NCBI GenBank assembly: GCA_946617655.1
Contig: CAMOKL010000005.1
Coordinates: 1-64,000, forward strand
From: Anaeroplasma sp902783745
GTDB lineage: Bacteria; Bacillota_I; Bacilli_A; Acholeplasmatales; Anaeroplasmataceae
Length of the DNA: 64,000 nt
Direction: 5' to 3'
The stretch's first letter is position 1. Every line of letters begins with the position of its first letter. This document shows, piece by piece, positions 54,373-64,000 of the stretch. The notes beneath the pieces are model-generated. The model was given only the letters and a program-made list of their open reading frames with translations. It had not been told where the DNA came from and did no database searches. The translations under genes and the position numbers were made by a program.

Positions 54373-56184
54373 ATGAACATTAACGACATTAGTGGCGTTT
54401 TTGGCGGTACTGGTCTTTGGGCAATCATTGGCTGTGCATTAATATTCTTTATGCAAGCTGGATTTGCCATGGTAGAAACAGGTTTTACACGTGCTAAAAA
54501 TGCTGGAAATATTATGATGAAGAACCTAATGGACTTCTGTATTGGTACTGTAACATTTACATTACTTGGTGGTGGATTATTATTAGGTGAAGATGCATTA
54601 GGAGGATTCTTAGGATTACCTACTATGGGTGTATTCACTGATTTTAGTAATTTCGATTGGTTATCATTTATTTTTAACTTATTATTCTGTGCAACTGCAT
54701 CTACTATAGTATCTGGTGCTGTTGCTGAACGTACTAAATTTAGTGCTTATTGTATTTATTCAGCTATTATTTCATTAATTATTTACCCTATTGAAGCTCA
54801 CTGGGTTTGGGGAGGCGGATGGCTTTCTCAATTAGCTATTACTTGGGGTATTAATGAAGGTAACTGGATTGGATTTATTGATATTTCTGGTTCTGCTGCT
54901 ATCCACTCTGTTGGTGGTGTATGTGCTTTAATTGGTGCATGGATGATTGGCGCAAGAACAGGCAAATATATTAGAGATGATGCTGGTAAGGTTACAAAAA
55001 TTAACGCATTCCAAGCACACTCAATTCCACTTGGCGCACTTGGTGTATTTATTCTATGGTTTGGCTGGTATGGATTTAACTCAGCTCCAGCTTCTACTAT
55101 TGAAGAGGTTGCACAAATATTTGCAACAACAACAATTGCACCTGCAGTTGCAACATGTTCATGCTTATTATTAACTTGGATTAAGAATGGTAAGCCTGAT
55201 GTATCTATGTGCTTAAATGCATCTTTAGCAGGTCTTGTTGCAATAACTGCTGGATGTCATGCAGTTGATGCAATCGGTGCTGCAATAATTGGTGTAATAT
55301 CAGGTATATTAGTTTATGCATCAGTAATTATTATTGATACAAAATTACATATTGATGATCCAGCAGGTGCTATTTCAGTACACTTTGTAAATGGTGTATT
55401 TGGTACTATTGCTGCAGGATTATTTGCAACATCAAAATCATTCTTAGGAATTGATGGTCCTATTTATGCATTAATCCATGGTACTTCTTTTGGCCATGGT
55501 ATGGCAGTATTAGGAATTCAGCTAATCGGTATTGTATCAATTGTTTTATGGGCTGGAGTTCTAATTTTTATAACATTCTTCATTCTAAAGAAAACAGTTG
55601 GTATTAGATGCAGTGTTGAAGATGAAATTAAGGGTATGGATATATCTGAACATGGTCTTCTATCAGCATATGCAGATTTCGTTCCTGCAGTAGATCCAAT
55701 TGATTATTCACTTGATAAGAACTATAAAGCATTAATTGTATCTGGAGATACTCCATTACCTGAAGCTGTACCAGTTTCAGTTGTTGAAGATGTAACTGAT
55801 AGTAAATCGCCTGAGGTTACAACAGGATTCAGTAAAGTATCTATTATATGCAAAGAAAGAATGCTTGAATCATTAAAGGAATCTTTAATGGCAATTGGAA
55901 TTACAGGTATGACTGTAACACACGTTATGGGTTGTGGTGTTGAAAAAGGACAACCAGAATACTACCGTGGTGTTAAGGTTGAAGCAACATTACTTCCAAA
56001 AGTACAAGTTGATGTAGTTGTTGCAAAAGTCCCAGTTAGACAAGTTATAGATGTTGCTAAAAAGACATTATACACTGGTCATATTGGAGATGGAAAGATT
56101 TTTGTATATAACGTTATTAACGCAGTTAAGGTTAGAACTGGTGAGGAAGGTTACCAGGCATTACAAGATTTACAAGAATCTTAA
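54373..56184 (+). CDS. Ammonium transporter fused to a C-terminal PII signal domain
   Basis: 603 residues. Residues 1-420 are an Amt/Mep/Rh channel (eleven helices; 'FFMQAGFAMVETGFTRAKNAGNIMMKNLMDFCIG', 'DISGSAAIHSVGGVCALIGAWMIGARTGK', 'FILWFGWYGFNSAPAST'). After a linker, residues about 485-595 form a GlnB/GlnK domain: 'KVSIICKERMLESLKESLMAIGITGMTVTHVMGCG', T-loop 'KGQPEYYRGVKVEATLLPKVQVDVVVA' with the Tyr of the YRG motif kept, and 'TGHIGDGKIFVYNVINAVKVRTGE'. PII normally blocks AmtB as a separate protein; here it is tethered. 22 nt after glnN. Confidence 0.94.
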   Translation: MNINDISGVFGGTGLWAIIGCALIFFMQAGFAMVETGFTRAKNAGNIMMKNLMDFCIGTVTFTLLGGGLLLGEDALGGFLGLPTMGVFTDFSNFDWLSFIFNLLFCATASTIVSGAVAERTKFSAYCIYSAIISLIIYPIEAHWVWGGGWLSQLAITWGINEGNWIGFIDISGSAAIHSVGGVCALIGAWMIGARTGKYIRDDAGKVTKINAFQAHSIPLGALGVFILWFGWYGFNSAPASTIEEVAQIFATTTIAPAVATCSCLLLTWIKNGKPDVSMCLNASLAGLVAITAGCHAVDAIGAAIIGVISGILVYASVIIIDTKLHIDDPAGAISVHFVNGVFGTIAAGLFATSKSFLGIDGPIYALIHGTSFGHGMAVLGIQLIGIVSIVLWAGVLIFITFFILKKTVGIRCSVEDEIKGMDISEHGLLSAYADFVPAVDPIDYSLDKNYKALIVSGDTPLPEAVPVSVVEDVTDSKSPEVTTGFSKVSIICKERMLESLKESLMAIGITGMTVTHVMGCGVEKGQPEYYRGVKVEATLLPKVQVDVVVAKVPVRQVIDVAKKTLYTGHIGDGKIFVYNVINAVKVRTGEEGYQALQDLQES

Positions 56185-56197
56185 TTTATAAATTATA

Positions 56198-56230
56198 GCT
56201 ATGTGTCTAGATTTATCTAGGCACATTAGC
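56198..56230 (+). terminator. Hairpin between the amt-PII and asnB genes
   Basis: Thirteen-pair stem GCTATGTGTCTAG/CTAGGCACATTAGC with one bulge, followed by CATTTT. The weak T tract suggests partial termination or mRNA processing rather than an operon end. Confidence 0.4.
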
Positions 56231-56252
56231 CATTTTAAAAGGAGATTAAAAT

Positions 56253-57836
56253 ATGTGCTCAATAATGGGATATATAGGAAATGATAGCTTAGATAAATAC
56301 ATTAAGGACTTTAATAACACTATATCTAGAGGTCCTGATATGACAAGAATCATAAATCTTAAAAAAGGTGGTTTCATTGGATTTCATCGTCTTGCAATAA
56401 TGGGACTAAATGAAAGTGGTATGCAACCATTTCAATTAGGAAATAAAATTTCAGTTTGTAATGGTGAAATATATGGATTTAGAAAGCTAAAGGAGGATTT
56501 AATTAATAAAGGATATACATTCAAAAGTGATTCCGACTGTGAAATTATTCTTCCATTATACAATTTATATGGTACTTATATGTTCAAAATGCTAGATAGT
56601 GAATTTGCAATGATAATTTATGATGGAGATACAAATCAATTTATTGCAGCACGTGACCCTATCGGTATAAGACCTCTTTATTATGGTTATAATAAATTTA
56701 ATGAAATAGTATTCGCATCAGAACCTAAAAACTTAATAGATGTATGCGATAAAATATTACCATTCCCACCAGGACATTATTTTTACAATAATGAATTTCA
56801 TTGTTATTCAGATCCAACTAAAGTAGATAAGGTAATTGATGATAGTCTAGATGAAATATGCAAAAACATACATGATAAATTAATTAAAGGTGTTGAAAAA
56901 AGATTAGATTCAGATTCACCAATAGGATTCTTATTATCTGGTGGTCTTGATTCTTCTTTAGTTTGCGGTATCGCAACTAAGATTTTAAACAAACCATTAA
57001 GGACTTTCGCAATAGGAATGGAAAAAGATGCAATTGATTTAAAATATGCAAAAATGGTTGCATCATTTATTGGTTCAAAACATACTGAGGTTATATTCAC
57101 TAAAAAAGATATATTTGATGCTTTAGAAAATGTAATATATTCTCTTGCAACATATGATATAACAACAATCCGTGCTTCTATTGGTATGTATCTAATTTGT
57201 AAATATATACATGAAAACACAGATTTAAGAGTAATTCTTACAGGTGAAATTTCAGATGAGTTATTCGGATATAAATATACCGATTTTGCACCTAACGCTA
57301 AGGAATTCCAAGCTGAGGCAGTAAAAAGAATCAATGAAATACATATGTATGATGTATTACGTGCTGATAGATGTATTGCCGCAAATTCACTTGAGGCAAG
57401 AGTTCCATTTGGAGATTTAGATTTTGTTAAATATGTAATGTCTATTAATCCTGAAGTTAAAATGAATAAATATAATATGGGAAAATACTTACTAAGACAT
57501 GCATTTGAAAAAGATAATCTAATACCATATAACATTTTAATGCGTGATAAAGCCGCATTTAGTGACGCTGTAGGACATTCAATGGTAGATTATTTAAAAG
57601 ATTATGCTAATAATCTTTACACTGATGAGGAATTTGTGATAAAATCTTCTTTGTATTCTTTTGCAAAGCCATTTACAAAAGAGTCTCTATTATATAGAGA
57701 AATATTTGAAAAATACTATAAAGGACAGGCTGAAATGGTAAAAGATTTCTGGATGCCTAACAAAAACTGGGAAGGCTGTAATGTGAATGACCCTTCCGCA
57801 AGAGTATTATCAAATTATGGCAATTCTGGTAAATAA
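56253..57836 (+). CDS. asnB: Asparagine synthetase (glutamine-hydrolysing)
   Basis: 527 residues. Cys2 nucleophile of the class II amidotransferase ('MCSIMGYIG'), 'RGPDMT', 'FHRLAIMG', 'QPF', 'CNGEIY', then the synthetase domain with ATP PP-loop 'LLSGGLDSSLV' and 'LTGEISDELFGY'. Makes asparagine from aspartate with glutamine nitrogen. Third gene of the rightward nitrogen operon, 68 nt after the transporter and 11 nt before purF. Confidence 0.95.
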   Translation: MCSIMGYIGNDSLDKYIKDFNNTISRGPDMTRIINLKKGGFIGFHRLAIMGLNESGMQPFQLGNKISVCNGEIYGFRKLKEDLINKGYTFKSDSDCEIILPLYNLYGTYMFKMLDSEFAMIIYDGDTNQFIAARDPIGIRPLYYGYNKFNEIVFASEPKNLIDVCDKILPFPPGHYFYNNEFHCYSDPTKVDKVIDDSLDEICKNIHDKLIKGVEKRLDSDSPIGFLLSGGLDSSLVCGIATKILNKPLRTFAIGMEKDAIDLKYAKMVASFIGSKHTEVIFTKKDIFDALENVIYSLATYDITTIRASIGMYLICKYIHENTDLRVILTGEISDELFGYKYTDFAPNAKEFQAEAVKRINEIHMYDVLRADRCIAANSLEARVPFGDLDFVKYVMSINPEVKMNKYNMGKYLLRHAFEKDNLIPYNILMRDKAAFSDAVGHSMVDYLKDYANNLYTDEEFVIKSSLYSFAKPFTKESLLYREIFEKYYKGQAEMVKDFWMPNKNWEGCNVNDPSARVLSNYGNSGK

Positions 57837-57847
57837 AGGAGCATATT

Positions 57848-59287
<1,440 letters not shown>

Positions 59288-59292
59288 AATAT

Positions 59293-59322
59293 GGCTCATA
59301 TCACCTGATATGAGCCTTTACT
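59293..59322 (+). terminator. Terminator of the glnN-purF operon
   Basis: GGCTCATATCA/TGATATGAGCC (59293-59316) followed by TTTACTTT. Confidence 0.85.
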
Positions 59323-59452
59323 TTATCTTATTAAATTAATAGGTCTATTTTTATATTGAACATGTAAATTAATTAATAATATAACCATATTTATTATGCC
59401 TCATTTCAATATACCATCAAAAATTTTCAATATAATATCTTTTTTAAGTACC

Positions 59453-59474
59453 AAAAAACCAGCCCTAAGGCTGG
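59453..59474 (-). terminator. Terminator of the 112-residue gene
   Basis: CCAGCC-TTAG-GGCTGG (59459-59474), then six T on the minus strand. Confidence 0.9.
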
Positions 59475-59486
59475 CTATATTTATAA

Positions 59487-59825
59487 TTATAGATTCATTA
59501 AATCATCGCATTTTGCAAGAATTTGACGGAAATCAAAATCATCTGTTTTAACAAGTATAAGCTTCTTCATAAATCCAACTTTTCTTAATTCTGCTGTCTT
59601 AAGAATAGGATATAATTTTTCTGAATAATGCTTCATTAACTGATTTCTTTTACCATTTGGCATAACATATTCATTTAATGGTTCAAAAAATGGTTCAATC
59701 TTTGCCCAAACTTTAGGATCTAAAGACTTATATTGTTCCATTGTTTCTTTATCATCGTATGTAATCATTTCTTTTAATTCTCTTAATACTGATTCTAACA
59801 TATGGTTGTAATAATTATCTTGCAT
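59487..59825 (-). CDS. Conserved-looking small protein of unknown function
   Basis: 112 residues (MQDNYYNHMLESVLRELKEMITYDDKETMEQYKSLDPKVW...), soluble, helical, acidic N-terminal half and basic C-terminal half. No family recognised. GGAGG ribosome site, own promoter (TTGAAT, 16 bases, TATAAT at about 59868-59895) with a cre-like site upstream, and own terminator. Confidence 0.75.
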   Translation of the reverse strand: MQDNYYNHMLESVLRELKEMITYDDKETMEQYKSLDPKVWAKIEPFFEPLNEYVMPNGKRNQLMKHYSEKLYPILKTAELRKVGFMKKLILVKTDDFDFRQILAKCDDLMNL

Positions 59826-59921
59826 TTTTCAATTCCTCCTAAAATCTATATAGTTATATCAAACATAACGTATTATATCAATAATTAATTTCTATTCAAG
59901 GAAAAATTAACTTTATTTCAT

Positions 59922-59935
59922 TGAAAACGTTTATA
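59922..59935. promoter_or_regulatory. Candidate cre (CcpA) site
   Basis: TGAAAACGTTTATA, one mismatch (position 13) from TGWAANCGNTNWCA. It lies upstream of the promoter for the 112-residue gene and just after the uvrC stop. Confidence 0.4.
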
Positions 59936-59951
59936 GTATATCTTAGTATTA

Positions 59952-61700
59952 TTATTTCTTTAAATGTTCCATCAATTCTATTGCGATTGATTTTGGTATA
60001 CCCGTATCTATTATATCACAAAGTTTTGCATTTTTAATAGCATCAATCGTAACAAATTTTTTTATTAATGCTTCTTTTCTCTTCTTGCCTAATCCTTTTA
60101 CACCATCAAGATATGAAGAAAAGAACCCTTTTGCTTTTTGACTTCTAAAGAATGAAATTGCATAATCATGTACTCTTTGTGAAATATCTGAAATTAAGAT
60201 AAACACAGGATCATTCTTATCTATTTTTATAAAATCTTCACGGAAAAACAAAATAGTAGCTTTATGATGATCATCCTTTTGAATACCTAAAATAGGTATA
60301 TCAAGACCTAATGATTTAATAACATCTTGTGCAGCGTGAACCTGTATTTCACCACCATCCATTATTATTAAATCAGGCATTTTTTGATCTTCCATTAATA
60401 ATCTATAATATCTTCTATAAACTACTTCTTTCATTGATTCATAATCATTTGCGCCAGTAACTGTCTTAATATGATATTTTCTAAAATCATTAGGAGAAGG
60501 TCTACCATGCTTATATACAACCATACCAGAAACAGGATATTCACCAAATAGATTTGAGTTATCAAATGCTTCTATTACCTCTGGTGTATTAATACCAAGT
60601 ATTTTACCTAATCTATCTATTGTTTCATTACGCTTTAATACTTGATTCTTATATATATTTCTTCTGTTTTCTAAATTAAATTTAGCATTATATAATGCCA
60701 TATCTAGCAATTCTTTTTTTCTTCCTAGTTGTGGTTCTATTACTAATGCTTCTGTAATTTCATCAAGACCATCAATTGCAGCACCTGTAATTGCAACCTC
60801 TTTAGGTTTAGTTGTTGAATCATAAAATTGTTGTAAATATGAAGCAACAATTTCTTCTTTAGCATCATATTTTGTAAATATTGATTGATGATTAGAAATA
60901 ATATTTCCTAATCTTGTTACAATAATATTTAATGATATTTCATCATCATCTTCATATATTGCAATATAATCTCTACTTGTTAAATCATTAATTGCTATCT
61001 TTTGCTTTGATATTGTATATTCAACAGATTTAATTTGGTCTCTATATTCTCCTGCAAGCTCAAATTGCAAGTTATCTGATGCATCCTGCATCTTTTCTTT
61101 TAACATATTAATTACATCATTAGCATTACCATTTAAAAATGATGCAACTTCATTTTTATAATTCTTATAATCAATATCTTTATTTATGCATGGTGCAAGA
61201 CACTGATGCATATGATAATAAAGACATGTCTTATCAGGTATATGATTGCATTTTCTAAATGGATATAATCTATTTAATAAATCTACAGTTTGTCTTGCAG
61301 CATATACATTTGGATATGGTCCAAAGTATCTTGCAACACCTTTTCTTCTTTTATTTCTTGTAACTATTATTCTTGGGTGCAATTCATTTGTAATTGCAAT
61401 ATATGGGTATGTTTTGTCGTCAGTAAGCTGAATATTATATTTAGGGTTATATTGTTTAATTAAATTAATTTCTAAAACTAAAGCCTCACGTTCAGATGCT
61501 GTAATAATATATGTAAAATCTCTAATTTCAGAGACAAGCTTAGTTGTTTTAGCATTATGAACGCCATGAAAATAGCTTCTTACTCTATTCTTTAAATTTT
61601 TAGCCTTACCTACATAAATTATTTCACCATTAGAATCTCTCATTTGATATGAACCAGGAGAATCTGGTAATAATTTAAGCTTTTCTTCTATTATTCCCAT
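59952..61700 (-). CDS. uvrC: Excinuclease ABC subunit C
   Basis: 582 residues. N-terminal GIY-YIG nuclease ('SPGSYQMRDSNGEIIYVGKAKNLKNRVRSYF'), cysteine pattern 'CLYYHMHQCLAPC', UVR motif (about 195-230), the RNase H-like second nuclease domain ('GEYPVSGMVVYKHGRPSPNDFRKYHIKTVTGANDYESM', 'LIIMDGGEIQVHAA') and C-terminal HhH ('GVKGLGKKRKEALIKKF'). Makes both incisions in nucleotide excision repair. It follows rpoZ but is separated by a terminator. Confidence 0.97.
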   Translation of the reverse strand: MGIIEEKLKLLPDSPGSYQMRDSNGEIIYVGKAKNLKNRVRSYFHGVHNAKTTKLVSEIRDFTYIITASEREALVLEINLIKQYNPKYNIQLTDDKTYPYIAITNELHPRIIVTRNKRRKGVARYFGPYPNVYAARQTVDLLNRLYPFRKCNHIPDKTCLYYHMHQCLAPCINKDIDYKNYKNEVASFLNGNANDVINMLKEKMQDASDNLQFELAGEYRDQIKSVEYTISKQKIAINDLTSRDYIAIYEDDDEISLNIIVTRLGNIISNHQSIFTKYDAKEEIVASYLQQFYDSTTKPKEVAITGAAIDGLDEITEALVIEPQLGRKKELLDMALYNAKFNLENRRNIYKNQVLKRNETIDRLGKILGINTPEVIEAFDNSNLFGEYPVSGMVVYKHGRPSPNDFRKYHIKTVTGANDYESMKEVVYRRYYRLLMEDQKMPDLIIMDGGEIQVHAAQDVIKSLGLDIPILGIQKDDHHKATILFFREDFIKIDKNDPVFILISDISQRVHDYAISFFRSQKAKGFFSSYLDGVKGLGKKRKEALIKKFVTIDAIKNAKLCDIIDTGIPKSIAIELMEHLKK

Positions 61701-61711
61701 ATTTTTACCCT

Positions 61712-61748
61712 CTTTAGAAAAATAAAGTGGTCAAAAGACCACTTTATT
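61712..61748 (-). terminator. rpoZ terminator
   Basis: Stem AATAAAGTGGTC-TTTT-GACCACTTTATT (61721-61748) then TTTCT on the minus strand, between rpoZ and uvrC. Confidence 0.8.
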
Positions 61749-61751
61749 TTA

Positions 61752-62003
61752 TTAATTCTTCTTGAATGTTATCTTTGTTAGATCCTGAAGTATTTCTTCA
61801 AGAGCAATGCCAATTGGTTTATAGCATAGTGGATCAGGTAAGTTATCTGATTCACCAAGTGGTGTATAGCCATCCTCTTCTTCAATAATCTTTGCACGTC
61901 TTGCAGCTGCATATGCTAATTTATATTTTGAATCAATCTTTTCTAATAATTCATCAATTGAAGGATAACGCATTCCATCATATTCTTTATCTTTAGTATC
62001 CAT
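61752..62003 (-). CDS. rpoZ: RNA polymerase omega subunit
   Basis: 83 residues. 'MRYPSIDELLEKIDSKYKLAYAAARRAKII' is the omega core (conserved KY.L...AA.RAR), followed by 'PIGIALEEILQDL'. Assists RNA polymerase assembly. The gmk-rpoZ order is the conserved Bacillota arrangement; start with GGAGG upstream. Confidence 0.93.
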   Translation of the reverse strand: MDTKDKEYDGMRYPSIDELLEKIDSKYKLAYAAARRAKIIEEEDGYTPLGESDNLPDPLCYKPIGIALEEILQDLTKITFKKN

Positions 62004-62079
62004 AATAAATCCTCCATTTACATTTTGTTATTATATCACAAATAAGATTACGTAGTAAAGTTATTATTTTAATTGCATC

Positions 62080-62694
62080 TTATTTTTTTAACATTTTTAT
62101 ATATTCATCATATACTCTTATTCTTTTTGAATGCTCTGCATTTATGATTTCTAATATTCTTTTTGCAGCATCAGATACATTATCATTTACTACAATATAA
62201 TCATAGAATCTAGCCTCAGGGAATTCAGAATCTGCCTTTTTAATACGTTCCTGAATAACTTCTTCAGTTTCAGTACCACGGCTCTTTAATCTTTCATATA
62301 AATCCGCTTTTGTTGGTGGTACTAAGAAAATTAATACTGCCTCAGGTAATTTATGCCTTACCTGTGTTGCACCATTGACTTCTATTTCTAATAACATATC
62401 ATCGCCTTTATTAATGCACTCCTCAATTTTATCTAATGGAGTACCATAATAATTACCAACAAATTGTGCATGCTCTAAAAATTTATTCTTTTCAATTCTT
62501 TTAATAAATTCATCCTTAGTAACAAAATAGTAATCCTTACCATCTTCTTCACCAGGTCTTTTTTGTCTTGTTGTCATTGAAATAGAATACTTAAGCTTAT
62601 CTGTTAAATTAAATAATTCCTTTCTAACTGTGCCCTTACCTACACCAGAAGGACCTGATAAAACTATTAATAAACCTTTCTGTTTAATATTCAT
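62080..62694 (-). CDS. gmk: Guanylate kinase
   Basis: 204 residues. P-loop 'LSGPSGVGKGTVRKEL', GMP site 'SMTTRQKRPGEEDGKDYYFV', 'EHAQFVGNYYGTP' and 'RGTETEEVIQERIKKA'. Phosphorylates GMP to GDP. Upstream of rpoZ as usual; 14 nt after the preceding small gene. Confidence 0.97.
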   Translation of the reverse strand: MNIKQKGLLIVLSGPSGVGKGTVRKELFNLTDKLKYSISMTTRQKRPGEEDGKDYYFVTKDEFIKRIEKNKFLEHAQFVGNYYGTPLDKIEECINKGDDMLLEIEVNGATQVRHKLPEAVLIFLVPPTKADLYERLKSRGTETEEVIQERIKKADSEFPEARFYDYIVVNDNVSDAAKRILEIINAEHSKRIRVYDEYIKMLKK

Positions 62695-62708
62695 ATTACC
62701 AAAACCTC

Positions 62709-63101
62709 CTAAAATTCATTAATTAATTGACTTACAGGATTTAAGCTTGTAAGTATAACACCTATTATATCCTTTTCATTACCATCTATAAAACATTCGT
62801 AATGTAAATATAATAAATTATTTTCTATTTGTGCCTTAAAGAATTCACTTTTTAAATTAAATTCATTAATCTTATTATATAAATCTATATTTATATTTTC
62901 ATACTTCTTTATATTAACCATAAATGTAATAAGATTCGATGATGCAATAAAATAATATGGAGTTAATGTATATTTTTCTTCAGGAAAATATAAATCAAAA
63001 TAGAACTTATCATCTTGCTTTTTTAAAGATATTTGCTTTTCTTTAAAATATTTACTTACTTTTTCTTCTAAAGACTTAGAAAACATATTAAATAAGCTCA
63101 T
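62709..63101 (-). CDS. Hypothetical protein upstream of gmk
   Basis: 130 residues (MSLFNMFSKSLEEKVSKYFKEKQISLKKQDDKFYFDLYF...). Alternating beta strands and helices without membrane segments; the pattern recalls YbjN/chaperone-like folds, but that is only an impression. Its operon position, between a small TM protein and gmk with short gaps, suggests co-expression. Confidence 0.75.
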   Translation of the reverse strand: MSLFNMFSKSLEEKVSKYFKEKQISLKKQDDKFYFDLYFPEEKYTLTPYYFIASSNLITFMVNIKKYENINIDLYNKINEFNLKSEFFKAQIENNLLYLHYECFIDGNEKDIIGVILTSLNPVSQLINEF

Positions 63102-63110
63102 TATATCCTC

Positions 63111-63440
63111 CTAAATTACTTCTACCTTAAGTAACTTCTTTTCTCTATCAAAATCCATTTGTATATATTTAGAATCTTTATATATTTTCTTTTTATAATT
63201 ATCAATATCACTTTGATTAACTCTATATCTTATTCTTAATAATACACCAGATTTTGAAACAACATCATATATAGGTCCAAGCTTCTCTTTTATTTCATCA
63301 AGTGTTGTACCCTTATCAAAGCTTAAAGCGTGATAAATCCTTGATTTATTTGCTTTTTCTTCAACATAATGGCGATAACGTGCAACAAAACCAATAATAA
63401 ATAATATTAAGATTATTGCAATAATAATTATCCACCACAT
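63111..63440 (-). CDS. Small protein with one N-terminal membrane helix
   Basis: 109 residues. One membrane segment (WWIIIIAIILILFIIGFVA) then a charged cytosolic domain with 'LDEIKEKLGPIYDVVSKSGVLLRIRYRVNQSDIDNYKK'. Family unknown. Nine bases upstream of the next gene; first gene of the unit leading to gmk-rpoZ. Confidence 0.75.
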   Translation of the reverse strand: MWWIIIIAIILILFIIGFVARYRHYVEEKANKSRIYHALSFDKGTTLDEIKEKLGPIYDVVSKSGVLLRIRYRVNQSDIDNYKKKIYKDSKYIQMDFDREKKLLKVEVI

Positions 63441-63572
63441 ATTAACTCCTTATAATATATTATCATTATACAACATTTTATAAAAAAATACATATTTAAA
63501 AGGAGCTATATATAAAATTTCAAAGCTAATATAGCTTCAGATATTATTTCTAAAACCATTTATAATAAGCAT

Positions 63573-63606
63573 GAAAAAAGAATAAAGGTTCAATTAAATC
63601 GAACCT
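63573..63606 (-). terminator. Terminator of the GNAT gene
   Basis: AGGTTC/GAACCT stem (63586-63606), T-rich tract on the minus strand (TTTATTCTTTTTT). The rest of 63441-63651 holds no gene; a further AGCTATAT/ATATAGCT hairpin lies at about 63503-63535. Confidence 0.65.
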
Positions 63607-63651
63607 ATAATTTCTATTAAGCTAGCTTGGGACTACATAATTAATACTATA

Positions 63652-64000
63652 TTACTTTTCTAATTCATATTTTAATATAATTTCTTCTCCACAATAATCA
63701 TTAGTCTTTTTAAAGCCATTATCTTCATATACATGAATTGCTTTGGCATTTCTTTCTTCTGTTGATATCCATATAAATGATTCATTAATTGATATTGATT
63801 TAACAATTTCAATTAATTGTTTTAAAGCAAGCTTCCCTAATCCTTTATTTTGATGCTTAGCTTCTATCATCATTCTTAAAATACAATAATTATTTAGATA
63901 TTCACCTTTTATATTATCTCCAGTATTGCCTTTAGTAATCATTGCAAAACCAATTGGTACTCTATTTCTATATATTGCTATAGGTAATACATATGCTCCC
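63652..64000 (-). CDS. GNAT N-acetyltransferase, N-terminus beyond window
   Basis: The frame is open to the right edge; residues before the first internal ATG (63942) read GAYVLPIAIYRNRVPIGFAMI, which is good acetyltransferase sequence, so that ATG is not the start. The acetyl-CoA loop is 'MMIEAKHQNKGLGKLALKQLIE', followed by 'NAKAIHVYEDNGFKKT'. The pattern resembles diamine/PaiA-like acetyltransferases, but the substrate cannot be told. Confidence 0.88.
   Translation of the reverse strand, partial: GAYVLPIAIYRNRVPIGFAMITKGNTGDNIKGEYLNNYCILRMMIEAKHQNKGLGKLALKQLIEIVKSISINESFIWISTEERNAKAIHVYEDNGFKKTNDYCGEEIILKYELEK

Noticed and set aside
54357..54638. 93-residue minus-strand frame over the start of the ammonium transporter gene
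   Set aside because: Antisense shadow of a well-supported gene; composition follows from the transporter codons.

Overview
The window reads as chromosome of a low-GC (clearly AT-rich) Bacillota-type bacterium. It has AGGAGG ribosome sites, consensus sigma-A promoters and U-tract terminators, RNase J, RecU, an omega subunit and gmk-rpoZ order. TGA is used as a stop (for example at the end of the histidine kinase), so the code is standard rather than Mycoplasma-type. Meso-DAP genes (ddh, dapF, dapL) point to a walled cell. An Erysipelotrichia/RF39-like gut Bacilli lineage would fit, but that placement is inference.

Layout. 1-6.0 kb: two large proteins of unknown family plus a 52-residue protein, next to a LytS-type kinase and a response regulator with a SARP-like winged helix; then an ECF sigma factor and a membrane partner. 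6.0-10.2 kb: RNase J, a stand-alone starch-binding-domain protein, RecU, Pta. 10.4-12.7 kb: decayed Rhs C-terminal cassettes with candidate immunity genes, one frameshifted. 12.7-16.8 kb: MarR-controlled heterodimeric ABC exporter. 16.9-23 kb: a 1919-residue lipoprotein with about thirteen ~73-residue repeats and a ~275 nt leader. 23-38.5 kb: MgtE, tRNA-Arg, IlvE, an M16C protease, RNA methyltransferase, Y-family polymerase with a YolD-like protein, Ddh, and a GGDEF/EAL protein. 38.5-59.3 kb: a glutamine hub. 59.5-64 kb: small protein, UvrC, RpoZ, Gmk, small proteins and a GNAT acetyltransferase cut by the window edge.

The glutamine hub is the most coherent system. Two operons diverge from about 52.0-52.2 kb. 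Leftward: a three-subunit archaeal-type glutamate synthase, a short GSI, an ANTAR RNA-binding regulator, CTP synthase, DapF and DapL, followed by carAB. Rightward: type III glutamine synthetase, an ammonium transporter fused to a PII domain, asparagine synthetase and PurF. Both operons have an intrinsic terminator between promoter and first ribosome site. In both, the 5' terminator arm can instead form a small hairpin with an A1/G4 hexaloop (AAGGAC and AAAGGA), the signature bound by ANTAR antiterminators. The ANTAR protein encoded in the leftward operon has Asn where its receiver should have the phosphorylated Asp. The likely model is direct or partner-mediated, phosphorylation-independent antitermination of the cell's glutamine/glutamate economy.

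A second system is at the left edge. The two unknown genes beside the two-component system share promoters of identical geometry: direct repeats TGTCCTAC and TGTCTAC 11 bp apart, ten bases before a perfect TATAAT and with no good -35. This is the layout recognised by SARP-type winged helices, so the adjacent regulator is the obvious activator. Finally, an exact 16-mer (TTTTAAAATAAAATTC) occurs upstream of ilvE, ddh and the divergent gltS/glnN promoters, each time with a second degenerate copy nearby, suggesting an undescribed amino-acid or nitrogen operator.
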